41,218 bases of DNA. Origin: Candidatus Altimarinota bacterium. Lineage in GTDB: Bacteria; Patescibacteriota; Gracilibacteria; UBA4473. Below the pieces are notes generated by a model. It searched no databases. It worked only from the letters and a program-made list of their open reading frames with translations, and was not told the DNA's origin. The stretch's first letter is position 1, and each line of letters starts with the position of its first letter. The translations under genes were made by a program, and so were the position numbers. This document shows, in pieces, positions 23,644 to 31,683 of the stretch. The stretch lies in the NCBI GenBank assembly GCA_021734525.1, contig JAIPIW010000006.1, positions 1-41,218 on the forward strand, read 5' to 3'.

Positions 23644-25799
23644 GGAACACAATTTGCCCCTAGACACATTTCCCCACAACCACTTACATCATATTGTTCA
23701 TTACACAAACGCACTTTAGCTTCTACTGCCCCACCGGCTGCTCCATCGCAAGACAAGTGGAAGTCTTTATATCGCAAGAAAGCATCAAAGTAGACACTAC
23801 GATTCGTCCCATCTTCATTTTCACCAATATTATATTCATAAGCATTTCCCCCCAAATAAGCTCGACAACTATTAGCTACTGCGTTTTCAGTGCTCCAGCT
23901 TATTGTTGTTTGTCGTCCGCTGTAAATAGAAATTGGCTCAATAGCAAAGTCATTAATGATTGGAGCTTCAACAGCAGTTACAGTAACAGTTTCAGAAACT
24001 GTGCCATAATTATTAGAACATTCTAATGTATAGGTGTGTTCCCCTAGAGTCATTGGGGTAGCATCATTAACATTGCTCCAGTAGCTATGATTTACGTCTT
24101 GCAAGAACTCATCGCCATCTTCACTTAGATTACAAGTTCCACCAAAGGCCAACCAACCAAGATATGGTTTACCACCTTCGTAAGCATTTGCTAAGACAGC
24201 CCGAAGTCTCAAAGTTGGAACCATATTTACCCGCAAGGTTTCAGATAATTCTTGTTCTTCTACTCCCCAACAGGTAACCGTATAATCAATATATTCTGGC
24301 ATTGGATTACCTCCATCATGATGATAGTGGATATCTACTACGCCAGACCCAGTACCATCTTCATTAAGATCTAGATACCCCATGTCTCCGTAACAACTAG
24401 TCATATCTCGTACTTCCCAGTACAACTGTATGTCAGCTTGAGCATAGTTATAATTACCCCAAGACCAGTTATTAACCGGATTAGGATTAGCACTAAGTTG
24501 AATTCGTGGCGGAAGAACTTCCACGATTACATATTCTTCATCACTTCCAGTAGGAGGAGTATTATCTTCATTCAGACAGACGATAGTATATATAGTAGTG
24601 TCTTCTAAGCTACCAGTCGACATTGAACCAGTACCAGCTTCTTCATAGGAATACTGCCCATCATCTATCAGACAACTATCTCCATCGGAAGCCCAACGCA
24701 AGGTGGTTGATCCTCCTTCAATAACCTCTTCATCGTCTACAGAGAAATTAGTAATTGTTGGTGGATCTCCACCATCTCCTAGTTCAACTCCCCAATCGTT
24801 ATTGCCAACAAACACATAATCAAAAAGATTTTGATTTACCAATACTTCGGTATAGACGGAAGTAGACATTCCTCCATTTCCAGTACAATACATACTATAT
24901 CCAGTATTTTGAGTAAGAGTGTCTGTCTGGACATTTATTCCACTAATATCATTGCCAAGACCACTTATCCATTCGTCAGTACAACTACCATAACAACTCA
25001 TGTAACAGGTGTCAGCATTTTCTGCAGACCAACTAAGAGCTGACGTTTGACCAGAGTTAATTGGATTAATACCAGTAACTTCCAAAGTTACCGTTGGCAT
25101 TGGAGTATTACTGACTGCTACTTCGACACTATCGGTCATCATTGGCTGTCCTTCTCGGGCACAGTATAAGGTGTACTGAGAATCAACCTCTAAGTTACCA
25201 GTTCGCACTCCATCTGGATCATCTGTCTCCACGGCAACAAAATCAAATTCTCCACCATCCAAGAAACATCCTTCTTCTGCTACTGCAAAAGTAGTCCAAG
25301 TCAAAGTTACTTGGTCGTTATAATCAACCGTTACTCCATTACTATCTCCGTTAACTAATAAATTTACCGAAGGGCTTCCGGTTGGTAAATCTACACAAGA
25401 CACTTCTCCCCCAGAGAAACCATTCATAGCTTGTCCTTCATCACACAATCCTAAATTCAATCCTTTGAGATTCTCAGTAATTGTTACATCACCCGCGGCA
25501 TCCAAATTCTGTGCAGTAAGACTACCTGTTATGAAAAAATTACCACCAATGTGCAGTTTTTCGGTGGGATCAATACCAATACCAATATTACCATTATCAT
25601 TTCGCCAACCCCGCAAAACTCCCAAAATACGATTAAAGTCCCGTGCAGTTACTTCTCCACCAGATTCTCGATCGGCAAAATCAATATCTATTTGCGCCAC
25701 TACTAATCCTATAGCTAACAACCCCAAACCAAAAACAATCCCTTTCCCAAAAGGAAATACTTTCTCATTGAGAAAATTTTTTTTGTTTTTGTTTGGCAT
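23634..25799 (-). CDS. Membrane-anchored surface protein 3 (Ig-like domains)
   Basis: A 721-residue paralog starting at ATG 25799 (an in-frame TTG two codons upstream is less likely). The anchor helix GKGIVFGLGLLAIGLVVAQI follows a basic N-terminus with many Lys and Asn. Then come EVTARDFNRILGV, GNIGIGIDPTEKLHIGGNF and the Cys pair LCDEGQAMNGF...CVDLP, matching paralogs 1 and 2. The rest is a string of about five Ig-like domains, most with one Cys pair and the phrase TLTWTT, ALSWSAEN, TLRWAS or TISWSTEN in the same strand. There is no FN3 domain, unlike the other two. A Cys-rich C-terminus ends in CGEMCLGANCVPGQ. Function inferred as adhesin or surface coat. Confidence 0.75.
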   Translation of the reverse strand: MPNKNKKNFLNEKVFPFGKGIVFGLGLLAIGLVVAQIDIDFADRESGGEVTARDFNRILGVLRGWRNDNGNIGIGIDPTEKLHIGGNFFITGSLTAQNLDAAGDVTITENLKGLNLGLCDEGQAMNGFSGGEVSCVDLPTGSPSVNLLVNGDSNGVTVDYNDQVTLTWTTFAVAEEGCFLDGGEFDFVAVETDDPDGVRTGNLEVDSQYTLYCAREGQPMMTDSVEVAVSNTPMPTVTLEVTGINPINSGQTSALSWSAENADTCYMSCYGSCTDEWISGLGNDISGINVQTDTLTQNTGYSMYCTGNGGMSTSVYTEVLVNQNLFDYVFVGNNDWGVELGDGGDPPTITNFSVDDEEVIEGGSTTLRWASDGDSCLIDDGQYSYEEAGTGSMSTGSLEDTTIYTIVCLNEDNTPPTGSDEEYVIVEVLPPRIQLSANPNPVNNWSWGNYNYAQADIQLYWEVRDMTSCYGDMGYLDLNEDGTGSGVVDIHYHHDGGNPMPEYIDYTVTCWGVEEQELSETLRVNMVPTLRLRAVLANAYEGGKPYLGWLAFGGTCNLSEDGDEFLQDVNHSYWSNVNDATPMTLGEHTYTLECSNNYGTVSETVTVTAVEAPIINDFAIEPISIYSGRQTTISWSTENAVANSCRAYLGGNAYEYNIGENEDGTNRSVYFDAFLRYKDFHLSCDGAAGGAVEAKVRLCNEQYDVSGCGEMCLGANCVPGQ

Positions 25800-25825
25800 T
25801 CTCAAGAATTCTATCTGTTTTTTTT

Positions 25826-25865
25826 AAATTGTAAAAAAAGTTTTCCAAAAATAACTTTACAATTT
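25826..25865 (-). terminator. Hairpin after the oxidoreductase beta gene
   Basis: AAATTGTA (25826-25833) pairs with TACAATTT (25858-25865), and an inner AAAGT/ACTTT-type pairing is visible. It overlaps the stop codon of the beta subunit and lies between that operon and the surface-protein genes. It is AT-rich, so only a moderate terminator. Confidence 0.4.
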
Positions 25866-26765
25866 ACCTAAAAACTTAGTTATATCTGTATGAGCTACTT
25901 CTTCTATTAAGGTGGTTTTCCTCTTTTCTCGGTGTGGCACGGTCTCTAGGAAGTTTTTCTTCTGTAAATTTTCATAAATTACACCAATGGGAAACTTCCC
26001 TGTTTCAGCCACTATTTTCCGGGCCTGCCAGATATCTCGACAGTCATAATTTTTCAATTTTTCTACTTCAAAAACTCGTTCAGCATACCATTCGTTAGGA
26101 CACTGTTTATTGTAGGTCGGACAAGTCTGTAAAATTTCCACAAAAGCAAAACCTTTATGACGCAAAGCTTTCTGAAAAACCTCGGTCATATGGTTAACAT
26201 TCGCTGACAAGGTCTGAGCTACAAAAGAAGGCCCTAGACTCAAAACAAATTGCAAGGGATTTAGAGGATCTTGCGCTACACCATCTGGCGTTCCATTTCT
26301 GACCTGCCCCTTAGGGGTAGTGGCGGTTGCTTGTCCGGTAGTCAAAGCATAATTCTCATTATCGTGAAGTAAGAAAAGAATAGGATAATCATTTCTTACT
26401 GCATGCACTAAATGATTAACTCCTTCCGAGAACGTTCCACCATCTCCCGCTGATGCAATAACGGTTAGTTCTGGATTAGCTATTTTGGCTCCTACGGCCA
26501 AAGGAAGCACCCGACCATGTAAACCATGGATTGTATAACACTCTACTTTATCTGACTCGTTCCCCACACAACCAATATCAAAACACTGTAGTAGTTTTTG
26601 CTGTTCTATATTTTCTAAAACAATGGCTCTTTTGAGCGCATTTTGGATACCATAATTACCACAACCATCACACCAGGTCATAACTTGTTTGGTATCTAAC
26701 TTACCAATCTGGTCAGCTTTTTTAGTTAGTTGTTCTATTTTTTTAGCGTCCATTATATTATACAT
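25857..26765 (-). CDS. korB: 2-oxoacid oxidoreductase, beta (TPP-binding) subunit
   Basis: The beta subunit binds thiamine pyrophosphate and an iron-sulphur cluster in enzymes that oxidatively decarboxylate 2-oxoacids to acyl-CoA, reducing ferredoxin or flavodoxin. It has 302 residues. TWCDGCGNYG (near 29-38) gives the CxxC pair, and TCPTYNKQCPNEW supplies further cysteines. SAGDGGTFSEGVNHL with downstream HDNENYALTTGQ is the TPP/metal motif. GCVGNESD and HGLHGRVLP are typical of the family. It starts 1 nt after the alpha stop codon; ATG 26753 (MDAKKIEQ) is an alternative start. The substrate (pyruvate, 2-oxoglutarate or a branched-chain acid) cannot be read from the sequence. Confidence 0.93.
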   Translation of the reverse strand: MYNIMDAKKIEQLTKKADQIGKLDTKQVMTWCDGCGNYGIQNALKRAIVLENIEQQKLLQCFDIGCVGNESDKVECYTIHGLHGRVLPLAVGAKIANPELTVIASAGDGGTFSEGVNHLVHAVRNDYPILFLLHDNENYALTTGQATATTPKGQVRNGTPDGVAQDPLNPLQFVLSLGPSFVAQTLSANVNHMTEVFQKALRHKGFAFVEILQTCPTYNKQCPNEWYAERVFEVEKLKNYDCRDIWQARKIVAETGKFPIGVIYENLQKKNFLETVPHREKRKTTLIEEVAHTDITKFLGKL

Positions 26766-26766
26766 A

Positions 26767-28473
26767 TTAATTACTCTTCTTAATATATTCTTCTACGTCT
26801 TCAGTGAAGAATTGTCGACCGTTCCACTTAAGCAATTTCCCCTTGAATTTCTGACCGGTTTCTCCTTCAATTTTATTACCCAACTGTCCCTCATAGTTTC
26901 CTTCGATGAGGTGCACATTCTTATTTTCCTGCATGAACTTCTTAATCTTCTCCGTTCTTAGCGGATGCAAATAAGTAACATGCAAATAGTTAACATCTTT
27001 ATTGTTAGCGATAGTATCCAACATTACTCCTTTAGAACTCCCCCAACCAATAAAGGAAATCTTAGCTTTTTTGGATCCAAATACCTCCGGTTCTGGTAAT
27101 TCTTTTTTAATAGTGTCTACCTTTCGCATTCTTTTGGCGTACATATCCCCAGCTTCTTCTGTTTCATCTATACGTCCTTCTTCGTCATGCTCATCACCAT
27201 TAGCAAAGTAATGCGGACCACTACTTCCCGGTAACCAACGTAAAGATATGCCATTCTTAGTGATCTTATACCGGTCACTACTTTCTAATTTGTCTAAATC
27301 TTTGCCAGTCACTAATCCTCTCTCAATCTTAATTTTTTTGAGGTCAAAATTTGGAATAGTCATTTGCGATTCCGCAATAACTTTTTCCGAAAGTACGACC
27401 ACCGGTGTCTGGTATTTCTCAGACAAGTTAAAGGCGTGTTGGATTAAATCAAAAGCGTCGGTTGGATCTGATACAGAAAGCACAATCCGGGCAAATTCTC
27501 CGTGGGCAGAGTAAGTGACCATATTCAAATCTCCCTGTCCGGTCCAAGTTGGCAGACCAGTAGCCGGTCCGGGTCTCTGCACGCACACAATAACCAGTGG
27601 ATTTTCTATAATTCCTGCCAAAGACACCGTTTCTGTCATAAGATCATAACCTCCTCCAGATGTAGCGGTCATGGATCTAGTACCGGCAAAAGAAGCTCCA
27701 ACCACCATTTGGGCGGCAGTGATTTCATCTTCCGCTTGTTTTACTAGTACTCCAGTATCTTTCGCCATCTGAGCAACATGAGTAAGGATGGAACTAGCGG
27801 GACTCATCGGATAGGCGATATATGCTCTCATTCCACCGTGAATAGCCCCCAAAGACAGAGCATGATTACCATCCAGCATAATTCTTGGTTGAGGTTTTGG
27901 TTTGGGCAAAACCAAAGACTCTTTCTTATCTACAGACGCAAAACCGGCCTGGAGACACTTTATGGCAATGGGTAACCAAAACTTCTTGGCAAACTTCTTT
28001 TCTACAATGTTCTGCATAATCTTTAAATCTAATCCCAAAACTCCCCAGACAAGTCCGGTCAGAATGATATTTGCCATCAGTACTGTGCCTCCACTCTGTT
28101 CTGCTATTTCTCGAGCCTGACAGGCAACCACTTTAATCTTTTTCTGCTTTGCTTGGTCTAGTATTTCTTTGATCCCCGCCAGTCTTTCATAACCATGTAC
28201 CAAGATTCCTTCTTTTTTTAGAGTAGGGAAATATTCCAATAAACAAGGTTTATCTATCGCTACTAAAATATCTGCTGTTTTAGAAAGAGAACGAACCGGT
28301 TGGTCGCTAAAGTTAATGGTAAAACAAGATGTTCCACCCTTGATTAAGGAAGGATACTCGCGGTCGGTACAAATCTCATAACCTAATTCTTTTAAGGAAT
28401 CTGCTACGAGTTCTCCGGCCGTAAGGAGGCCGGAACCACTTTGTCCGACAATTTTTAATCTAGTTCTAATCAT
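26767..28473 (-). CDS. korA: 2-oxoacid oxidoreductase, fused gamma-alpha subunit
   Basis: A 568-residue fusion. Residues about 1-185 form the gamma domain (VGQSGSGLLTAGELVADSLK at 9-28, and REYPSLIKGGTSCF). From about 195 the alpha (PYR) domain follows, with GNHALSLGAIHGG, AYPMSPAS, EDEITAAQMVVGASFAG, TSGGGYDLMTE and QRPGPATGLPTWTGQ. A transketolase C-like end closes it (FIGWGSSKGVMLD). Together with the beta subunit this makes the complete catalytic unit; no separate delta ferredoxin subunit is encoded nearby. The ATG overlaps the flavodoxin stop codon by 4 nt (ATGA), which suggests coupled translation and supports flavodoxin as redox partner. In anaerobic fermenters this links pyruvate or 2-oxoacid breakdown to low-potential electrons. 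Confidence 0.95.
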   Translation of the reverse strand: MIRTRLKIVGQSGSGLLTAGELVADSLKELGYEICTDREYPSLIKGGTSCFTINFSDQPVRSLSKTADILVAIDKPCLLEYFPTLKKEGILVHGYERLAGIKEILDQAKQKKIKVVACQAREIAEQSGGTVLMANIILTGLVWGVLGLDLKIMQNIVEKKFAKKFWLPIAIKCLQAGFASVDKKESLVLPKPKPQPRIMLDGNHALSLGAIHGGMRAYIAYPMSPASSILTHVAQMAKDTGVLVKQAEDEITAAQMVVGASFAGTRSMTATSGGGYDLMTETVSLAGIIENPLVIVCVQRPGPATGLPTWTGQGDLNMVTYSAHGEFARIVLSVSDPTDAFDLIQHAFNLSEKYQTPVVVLSEKVIAESQMTIPNFDLKKIKIERGLVTGKDLDKLESSDRYKITKNGISLRWLPGSSGPHYFANGDEHDEEGRIDETEEAGDMYAKRMRKVDTIKKELPEPEVFGSKKAKISFIGWGSSKGVMLDTIANNKDVNYLHVTYLHPLRTEKIKKFMQENKNVHLIEGNYEGQLGNKIEGETGQKFKGKLLKWNGRQFFTEDVEEYIKKSN

Positions 28474-28922
28474 TTACTTAAAATTCCGTGTAATTTTTCC
28501 GTCCACAGTAATACGGCCTTCGGAAAATAAGGCAAAGGATTCTTAGCTAATTTCAGAGGATCTAAAACTATAACTCCACCATGCTCCTTGATAAACTCAG
28601 TTAGGATGTTGGCGGATTCCAGTAAATAATCCATTTCGTATTTTGGATCCCCTAAAGCAATAACTGCACAGGGTAGTTTATTAAGTTTTACTTTCTGGAA
28701 TTTAGGCCACATGCGATGAAAATTATCTTCCAGTTGTCCATGACCGTAGGTAGGAGAAGCAAGAATAAGAAAATCACAAGCTGTGATTTTCGTAACATCA
28801 CAAAGTTCTACCTTTTCTAAAGCCACCCGGTGTTTCTTTTTCTCAAGTTCCATGGCTACTTTTTCGCAAACAAGCTCAGTATTTCCACCAGTTGTCCCGT
28901 AGACTATTTTTACTTTAGCCAT
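28470..28922 (-). CDS. Flavodoxin
   Basis: A 150-residue flavodoxin-fold protein. The phosphate-binding loop YGTTGGNTE near the N-terminus (about 8-16), SPTYGHGQ (near 58-65) and ALGDPKYEMDYL (near 92-103) hold FMN. The start is ATG 28922; the TTG just before it is in frame but unlikely. As a small electron carrier it can replace ferredoxin. Its gene overlaps the oxidoreductase alpha gene by 4 nt, so it very probably accepts electrons from that enzyme (inference from context). It lies 46 nt after the TrmB regulator, so the four genes are likely one operon. Confidence 0.92.
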   Translation of the reverse strand: MAKVKIVYGTTGGNTELVCEKVAMELEKKKHRVALEKVELCDVTKITACDFLILASPTYGHGQLEDNFHRMWPKFQKVKLNKLPCAVIALGDPKYEMDYLLESANILTEFIKEHGGVIVLDPLKLAKNPLPYFPKAVLLWTEKLHGILSK

Positions 28923-28967
28923 CAAGGGAATTGTGATGAATTTAGGAGGAAAATCAAATTAGGAAAA

Positions 28968-29705
28968 TTATAAAGTTTTCCATAATTCATGAAAAAGAAC
29001 TCGCTGAGTTTCCGCTAAGGAGGCATTCCATATTTCTGTCGCGGAAATCTGATTTTCTCCGTAAGAAATCATGAATATTTTATCTTTGGAAATAATCGTA
29101 TCCGAAGGAAATTCAATTCCTTTTTTCAGAATCTTTATTTCGTGTTCAGATGATTCGTATTTCTTCTTGTATTCTTGAGCTTCCACGCAATCAACTAAAA
29201 GCTCTTGGGCACTTCCCCTATTCCTTTTTAGTTCTTCTGGAATAGTGTAAAAATATTCACTCATCATCTCCTTCATTAATTGCGGATTGAAAAAAGACTT
29301 AAATTCCCTTTCTTCTAGTACCTCTGCATACATCTTCTTAACTGCTTCTTCTCCTTCAAAAAATTTTACTTTGGGAGTTATGCTTAATTTGTTTTCTAAC
29401 TCTTCTAGTTCCGGAAGATTTTTTTCTAACAATTCTCGCGTTTGTTGAATCTTTTGTTCTTGAGCTATTAGAACACCTGGTAAATTTTTAGCTGGGATAC
29501 ATTTTACGTATTTCATACCACTTCGTTGAAATTCTTCCACTAGTCCTATCTTTTTTAATTCTTCTAAAACTAAATACATAGATGGACGAGGCAGTCCAAC
29601 ATTCCTAGCTATGACACTTACCGGTTGTGCTCCAAGTTCCAGCAGTCTCAAGAAAGTATTAATTTCTTTCTTGTTTAACCCTAATTCCTTAAATACTTTT
29701 TCCAT
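28968..29705 (-). CDS. TrmB-family transcription regulator
   Basis: A 245-residue protein with an N-terminal winged-helix domain, LGLNKKEINTFLRLLELGAQ followed by the recognition region ARNVGLPRPSMYLVLEELKKIGLV (about 8-58), typical of TrmB. A coiled-coil linker (about 80-108) and a C-terminal effector domain of the TrmB type 2 kind (about 113-245, FFEGEEAVKKMYAEVLEE onward) follow. TrmB proteins are best known as sugar-sensing regulators in archaea and also occur in CPR bacteria. The gene is first in the flavodoxin-oxidoreductase operon, so it may control its own operon. The promoter is TTGATT (29764-29759) - 17 nt - TAAAAT (29741-29736), with a leader of about 24 nt. The effector is unknown. 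Confidence 0.88.
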   Translation of the reverse strand: MEKVFKELGLNKKEINTFLRLLELGAQPVSVIARNVGLPRPSMYLVLEELKKIGLVEEFQRSGMKYVKCIPAKNLPGVLIAQEQKIQQTRELLEKNLPELEELENKLSITPKVKFFEGEEAVKKMYAEVLEEREFKSFFNPQLMKEMMSEYFYTIPEELKRNRGSAQELLVDCVEAQEYKKKYESSEHEIKILKKGIEFPSDTIISKDKIFMISYGENQISATEIWNASLAETQRVLFHELWKTL

Positions 29706-29735
29706 ATTCTGCTGTCAGAAAATAACAACACAGGT

Positions 29736-29764
29736 ATTTTAGCTTATAAATTAGATAAAATCAA
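29736..29764 (-). promoter_or_regulatory. Promoter of the TrmB-flavodoxin-oxidoreductase operon
   Basis: On the minus strand TTGATT (29764-29759), 17 nt, TAAAAT (29741-29736). It is back to back with the plus-strand promoter at 29792. Confidence 0.55.
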
Positions 29765-29791
29765 GTATTTTTTATAAATAGTTTTGTGTTA

Positions 29792-29819
29792 TTGACAATC
29801 TTTGACAAATTAATATAAT
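29792..29819 (+). promoter_or_regulatory. Consensus promoter of the 83-residue gene
   Basis: TTGACA (29792-29797), 16 nt, TATAAT (29814-29819): perfect hexamers. A second TTGACA-like word lies inside the spacer. The start of transcription is near 29826, 22 nt before ATG 29848. Confidence 0.85.
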
Positions 29820-29847
29820 TAGTTTGTATTTATTATTTAAAATAAAA

Positions 29848-30099
29848 ATGTTTTCCGAACATTTAGATCAAGAAAATCGTATTATAGACAGAGCTATTAG
29901 TAGTATAATAGGTGGAAGTTCTCCAGAATCCGTACAGGGATATGTTAAAGATGATATTACCTACAAACACTATCTGGTTAGAAGGGTTCAAGAACTACTG
30001 AGAACACAAGGAGAAAATGAAGCGGCAAATGGAGCTTCTTTTCGAATACACAATTTAGTGTCCTGCAATACAAGAAGCATTAGAACAATATTGGGATAA
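29848..30099 (+). CDS. Small hypothetical protein
   Basis: An 83-residue protein starting at ATG 29848 (a longer TTG frame would begin at the predicted transcription start and is unlikely). It is polar and helical, with ENRIIDRAISSIIGGSSPES near the N-terminus and HYLVRRVQELLRTQGENEAA in the middle. It has no membrane segment, signal or recognisable motif. A perfect consensus promoter suggests strong expression. There is no Shine-Dalgarno sequence; the start context AAAATAAAAATG is A-rich. It is divergent from the TrmB operon. Confidence 0.55.
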   Translation: MFSEHLDQENRIIDRAISSIIGGSSPESVQGYVKDDITYKHYLVRRVQELLRTQGENEAANGASFRIHNLVSCNTRSIRTILG

Positions 30100-30137
30100 A
30101 CAATCTTATTTTGCTCTTTTAAATATCTAAGAAAATT

Positions 30138-30417
30138 GAGGTGGGAGCGACTTCAGAGCATAAAAACTTTGTAGTTTCTCTATTCTTTTTGAAAGAAAAA
30201 TTCAAGTACAATACTTAAAGGGGCTCAACACAATGAGTAAAGAAATCACTAAGGAATACTGGAGATTTCATCGCCGCATCATTTATGGGATGATAGCAGG
30301 AGGAATTACTATATTAGCTATAGTGTATTTTTTCTTTTAAACCATCCAAGTATGTCCATATTTGACTGGAGTTGAGCACTTTTCCAAACAAAGTCGCTCC
30401 TCCACCTCAGTTTTTTT
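30138..30417 (+). ncRNA. Long-range nested RNA stems enclosing a small ORF, ending in a T-run
   Basis: Outer stem: GAGGTGGGAGCGACTT (30138-30153) pairs with AAGTCGCTCCTCCACCTC (30391-30408) except for a 2-nt bulge, directly followed by seven Ts (30411-30417). Inner stem: AAAGGGGCTCAAC (30217-30229) pairs with GTTGAGCACTTTT (30371-30383) with one mismatch and one G-U. The inner stem covers the Shine-Dalgarno sequence of the 35-codon ORF inside. It matches no RNA family I can name; tmRNA, 6S, SRP and RNase P signatures are absent. Confidence 0.5.
30233..30340 (+). CDS. 35-residue single-helix membrane protein
   Basis: ATG 30233 to TAA 30338-30340. A charged N-terminus (MSKEITKEYWRFHRR) is followed by one hydrophobic helix, IIYGMIAGGITILAIVYFFF, a typical small inner-membrane protein with N-terminus inside. 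AAAGGGG ends 9 nt before the ATG, one of the few Shine-Dalgarno sequences in this window. That sequence is part of a predicted long-range stem with RNA downstream of the gene, so translation may be conditional. No family is recognised. Confidence 0.6.
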   Translation: MSKEITKEYWRFHRRIIYGMIAGGITILAIVYFFF

Positions 30418-30433
30418 ATACATTCAATTCATA

Positions 30434-30461
30434 TTGACTCTCCAGCTTTTCAAGGTAAAGT
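30434..30461 (+). promoter_or_regulatory. Promoter of the DUF4349 operon
   Basis: TTGACT (30434-30439), 16 nt, TAAAGT (30456-30461). ATG 30488 follows after a leader of about 20 nt. Confidence 0.55.
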
Positions 30462-30487
30462 TTTGGCGTTTTTTAACCAACACAAAA

Positions 30488-31432
30488 ATGCCTAAAAAAG
30501 AATCAATTTGGCGTCGTGCAAATCATCTCATTACTCATAACTTACTCCTCGTTATCATCCTAGTTTTAGCCGGATGGTGGCTTTTTTCTGGAGATAATCC
30601 AATACATTATAATATAATGAAGGGTGAAGCAGATTATGGTTATGCTGAAGAAATGGCTATGGATATGGCCATGCCTCAGTCAACCAAGATGATGTCTTAT
30701 GGTCGAGGAGGAGGAATCATGCCTCCGATGATGGAAAATAACTTCATTCCAGATGCAGAAGACCGCAAGATTGTGAAGAATGGTAGTTTAGACATAGAAG
30801 TAACAGATACAGAAAAAGCTAGAACAGATGCAGAAAGTATCGTAACAGAAATGGGTGGAGCAATTACCAGTCTCAATTCTTGGGAAACTCGTCCAGGAGT
30901 TCTTGCCTATAACCTCACCACTAGAGTTCCCGCAGAAAAACTAGAAGAGATTGTCACCCTTTTGACAGAACTTGGGGTGAAAAAGTCTGAGAATTTTAAT
31001 ATCTCCGACATCACTGCTCAGTACCAAGATACAGAAAACAGATTAGAAAATCTGCGTGCTCGACGTGATCGATTAAGAGAAATGATGGATAGAAAAACAG
31101 ATGATTTAGGGGACGTCTTATCTATCGACCGAGAACTTGCTAATGTCCAAATGGAAATAGAAAACTTAGAAAGATCTCAGAATCGTCGAGATACAGACGT
31201 AGCTTACAGCACTCTTCATCTTTCTCTTCGTCCAGAAACCCAAATTGGTGATGTTTCTAATCCACATTGGACTGTAACCAGATCCGTAAGAACTGCTGTT
31301 AATGATTTAATCCAAAGTTCTCAAGGAATTCTAGATAAGTTAATTAAGGTTGTAGTTTACATTCCAATCTGGGTACCAATTGTCTTAATTCTTTGGTTTT
31401 TGGATCGGAAGTTTATTCACCACAAAAAATGA
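30488..31432 (+). CDS. DUF4349 domain membrane protein
   Basis: A 314-residue protein starting at ATG 30488. A helix at about 18-34 (NLLLVIILVLAGWWLF) is followed by a Met/Gly-rich linker (about 55-95). The DUF4349 domain (about 97-275) follows, opening with RKIVKNGSLDIEVTDTEKA, with a central coiled coil from ISDITAQYQDTENRLENLRA onward. A second membrane helix (about 284-304, VVYIPIWVPIVLILWFL) and a basic end RKFIHHKK complete it. Both helices flank an extracytoplasmic domain. The family is widespread in bacteria but its function is unknown; envelope-linked. It is translationally coupled to the next gene by an ATGA overlap. A longer frame from TTG 30362 would run through the promoter and is rejected. 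Confidence 0.88.
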   Translation: MPKKESIWRRANHLITHNLLLVIILVLAGWWLFSGDNPIHYNIMKGEADYGYAEEMAMDMAMPQSTKMMSYGRGGGIMPPMMENNFIPDAEDRKIVKNGSLDIEVTDTEKARTDAESIVTEMGGAITSLNSWETRPGVLAYNLTTRVPAEKLEEIVTLLTELGVKKSENFNISDITAQYQDTENRLENLRARRDRLREMMDRKTDDLGDVLSIDRELANVQMEIENLERSQNRRDTDVAYSTLHLSLRPETQIGDVSNPHWTVTRSVRTAVNDLIQSSQGILDKLIKVVVYIPIWVPIVLILWFLDRKFIHHKK

Positions 31433-31683
31433 AGGAACTAGAAAATAAAATTCAGGAAATAATTGCTAGAAATAAACGGGTAGAACTAGATAAAAGATGG
31501 GAAACATCTTCAACTCGCAGATTATTTCTAGCAATCCTGACCTTTATAGCTGCCTATATCTTTCTCCAAATCATTAAGGTTGAAAATGCTGTCTACGGTG
31601 CTATGGTTCCCACAGGTGCTTTCTTGCTCCAACAAATGACCATATCTCCTCTCAAAAAAATTTGGGAAAAACTCACAAAATGA
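31429..31683 (+). CDS. Small membrane protein with two helices
   Basis: An 84-residue protein from ATG 31429, overlapping the DUF4349 stop codon (ATGA). A charged helical N-terminus (KELENKIQEIIARNKRVELD) precedes two hydrophobic helices (about 30-46, LFLAILTFIAAYIFLQII, and about 52-69, NAVYGAMVPTGAFLLQQM). The C-terminus is basic. The family is not recognised; it may belong to holin-like or general envelope proteins. It overlaps the next gene in the same ATGA manner, so the three genes are translationally coupled. Confidence 0.7.
   Translation: MKELENKIQEIIARNKRVELDKRWETSSTRRLFLAILTFIAAYIFLQIIKVENAVYGAMVPTGAFLLQQMTISPLKKIWEKLTK

Noticed and set aside
19258-25799. Type IV pilins or prophage tail fibres
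   Set aside because: No prepilin cleavage motif before the N-terminal helix and no phage genes nearby; membrane-anchored surface proteins fit better.
30138-30417. tmRNA, 6S, SRP or RNase P RNA
   Set aside because: The overall closed shape is suggestive, but none of the conserved sequence signatures of these RNAs is present.
30362-30487. N-terminal extension of the DUF4349 protein from a TTG codon
   Set aside because: It would be translated through the T-run and the promoter at 30434-30461; ATG 30488 with a signal-anchor start fits better.
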